Positions 62,840 to 64,000 of a stretch of DNA of 64,000 nucleotides are shown one piece after another (position 1 is the first letter of the stretch; the number at the start of each line of letters is the position of its first letter). Under the pieces are notes generated by a model that had not been told where the DNA came from, ran no database searches, and saw only the letters and a list, made by a program, of their open reading frames with translations. Both the position numbers and the translations under genes were made by a program. This DNA is from JBKEDC01 sp047972995 (GTDB lineage: Bacteria > Bacteroidota > Bacteroidia > Bacteroidales > Prolixibacteraceae): contig JBKEBD010000003.1 of NCBI GenBank assembly GCA_047972995.1, forward strand, positions 30,806 to 94,805. The letters are read 5' to 3'.

Positions 62840-64000
62840 TTAAACCTCCCCACCCACACCTTTAAATTTCTCTACAAAAGCCGCTATTTTCTGAAAAACA
62901 TTTTGTTTTTTGCTTAGATATTGCGGATTTAGCGGACTCATCTTCGGCAAAATCTCATTGAGAGCAGTGCCATTCTCTGATGCGTATTCCCGTTTTAATG
63001 ATACGGTGATATATCGTTTGGCGGCATCTTCATTTAGTTTCTCAGCAATTATCAAATCTTCGGCCTCCGACTTTTGTTTTTCTTGAGCATAAGTAAAAAA
63101 TGATTCTATAATGCCTGCTTTATCGGCAATAGTATCAAGGTCGGTTGTATTGATAAAATCAACTATCAAGCTCTCTTTTGCCCTATTGCCGATACTTGCC
63201 CGAACAACACGACGAATCTCGTCTATCAAAGTAGCTTTATCTCTGATGTTTTTCTTCTTCTCGAAAATCAGCTCTAGGATATAGTCTAAATTAATCTCTT
63301 GCGATTTCAGCAGGTCAACTTCAAAGACCACATCATCCCAATCAATTTTTGATTTCTCCTCTTCCTTTCCTTTTCTCTGACGGCACTGCCACTCCCGAAT
63401 ATCGTTATAAGTTGAGCGATAGTCTTGAATTGCACGCTCTGTCGGGACATCTATGTTTTTCATAGCTGCAATATCCTCATCGCTTACAAAATGAGTTTCT
63501 TTAAACGCCTCAACAGCTTCCGGATTATTCAAATCTATCTGTTGAAGTGCTTTAAGCTGATTGAACTCATCATAGTTTTGCAGGATATTTTCAACACGCA
63601 GATACTCGCCAAAGAGCTTTACGAACGCTTTTTTATCCTTCTCCCTTTCGATAGAGTCTACATCGGGGAATTGCTCATTCAGCTCGTTTACTATTTCTAC
63701 ATATCCGCGTCGGGCTTCGCCTGTTACAAGATCGGTAAAGCCTTTCAAATATTCCTGATAGCTCTTCTCAAGGATTACATTTGTGGTATTGCTGTCGCCA
63801 AAAAGGGTGATGGCATCGATGGTTGCTTGCTCTAAATCTCTGAAAGTAACAATATTGCCAAATGTTTTAGTAGCATCATAGATGCGATTAGTGCGCGAAT
63901 AGGCTTGTATCAGCCCATGATAGCGTAGGTTTTTATCAACAAACAAAGTGTTGAGGCAAGGGGCATCAAAGCCTGTTAGGAACATTCCAACCACAATCAG
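62840..64000 (-). CDS. hsdR: Type I restriction enzyme R subunit (HsdR), C-terminal part; continues beyond the window
   Basis: The frame is open to base 64000, giving 386 residues of the C-terminus. The visible start is helicase motif V-VI (VVGMFLTGFDAPCLNTLFVD, then HGLIQAYSRTNRIYDATKTFG), followed by the long helical domain that contacts the HsdM2S core (ERAIQDYRSTYNDIREWQCRQ, LIDEIRRVVRASIGNRAKESL). HsdR is the ATP-driven translocase and nuclease; the nuclease and first helicase motifs lie outside the window. hsdM and hsdS are not visible and should lie upstream (beyond 64000). Confidence 0.93.
   Translation of the reverse strand: MIVVGMFLTGFDAPCLNTLFVDKNLRYHGLIQAYSRTNRIYDATKTFGNIVTFRDLEQATIDAITLFGDSNTTNVILEKSYQEYLKGFTDLVTGEARRGYVEIVNELNEQFPDVDSIEREKDKKAFVKLFGEYLRVENILQNYDEFNQLKALQQIDLNNPEAVEAFKETHFVSDEDIAAMKNIDVPTERAIQDYRSTYNDIREWQCRQRKGKEEEKSKIDWDDVVFEVDLLKSQEINLDYILELIFEKKKNIRDKATLIDEIRRVVRASIGNRAKESLIVDFINTTDLDTIADKAGIIESFFTYAQEKQKSEAEDLIIAEKLNEDAAKRYITVSLKREYASENGTALNEILPKMSPLNPQYLSKKQNVFQKIAAFVEKFKGVGGEV

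Noticed and set aside
1..64000. CRISPR arrays, rRNA genes, tmRNA, RNase P RNA, phage genes
   Set aside because: No regularly spaced direct repeats with spacers, no rRNA signature and no phage structural genes were seen in the window.

Overview
The window comes from a member of the Bacteroidota, most likely Bacteroidales. The evidence is: promoters of the form TTG-N18-21-TAnnTTTG in front of several genes, a 286-residue RpoD without the N-terminal 1.1 region, families largely confined to this phylum (DUF4290 before murA, DUF3822 before rsmD), a galactose cluster of the Bacteroides type, and weak Shine-Dalgarno sequences. Base composition is about 40% G+C by eye, except for a clearly richer block at the RND efflux genes (29.9-35.5 kb). 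All assignments come from reading the sequence and from family knowledge; no database search was run.

Layout. 0-1.4 kb: the 3' end of a large protein with repeated beta-sandwich domains. 1.5-15.1 kb: mostly minus strand, with rnz-rpsA, a POTRA/beta-barrel outer-membrane protein, a broken acetyltransferase gene, PlsC-like/SPFH/RpoD, two tRNA-Arg(ACG), a thiamine-binding-like protein, fhs, an unknown protein and a sialate O-acetylesterase. 15.5-23.6 kb: Nudix, aminopeptidase P, a RecD-like helicase, a pilin-like protein plus DUF3822 plus rsmD, an Omp85-type barrel protein and rplS. 23.6-25.1 kb: a graveyard of mobile DNA (IS21 istB tail, conjugative-transposon traM tail, tandem repeats, a cluster of hairpins). 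25.1-35.5 kb: a DUF819 permease, FtsK, a Crp/Fnr regulator and a three-gene RND efflux operon with an FNR-like box in its promoter. 35.6-47.1 kb: lolA, DUF4290-murA, grpE-dnaJ, a candidate orphan small RNA, galM / galK-galactose permease, and ruvX-def-MATE. 47.1-54.2 kb: IS30 and IS1634-type remnants around an M16 protease and gyrB, plus a 176-bp MITE-like element. 54.2-62.2 kb: a LOG-family protein, a second DUF819 permease, an AddA/RecB-like helicase-nuclease, and a porin-GlnK-AmtB ammonium operon. 62.8-64 kb: the 3' part of a type I restriction HsdR gene that runs out of the window.

Most of the window is housekeeping sequence. The observations most worth following are: a small RNA candidate with its own promoter and terminator (40.56-40.65 kb); an FNR-type TTGAT-N4-ATCAA box beside a Crp/Fnr gene whose recognition helix carries the matching E--SR pattern; MurA with Asp in place of the fosfomycin-target Cys; a pilin-like plus PilM/GspL-like gene pair; and several dispersed palindromic repeat families, one of which is translated inside the signal peptide of the TolC homologue.
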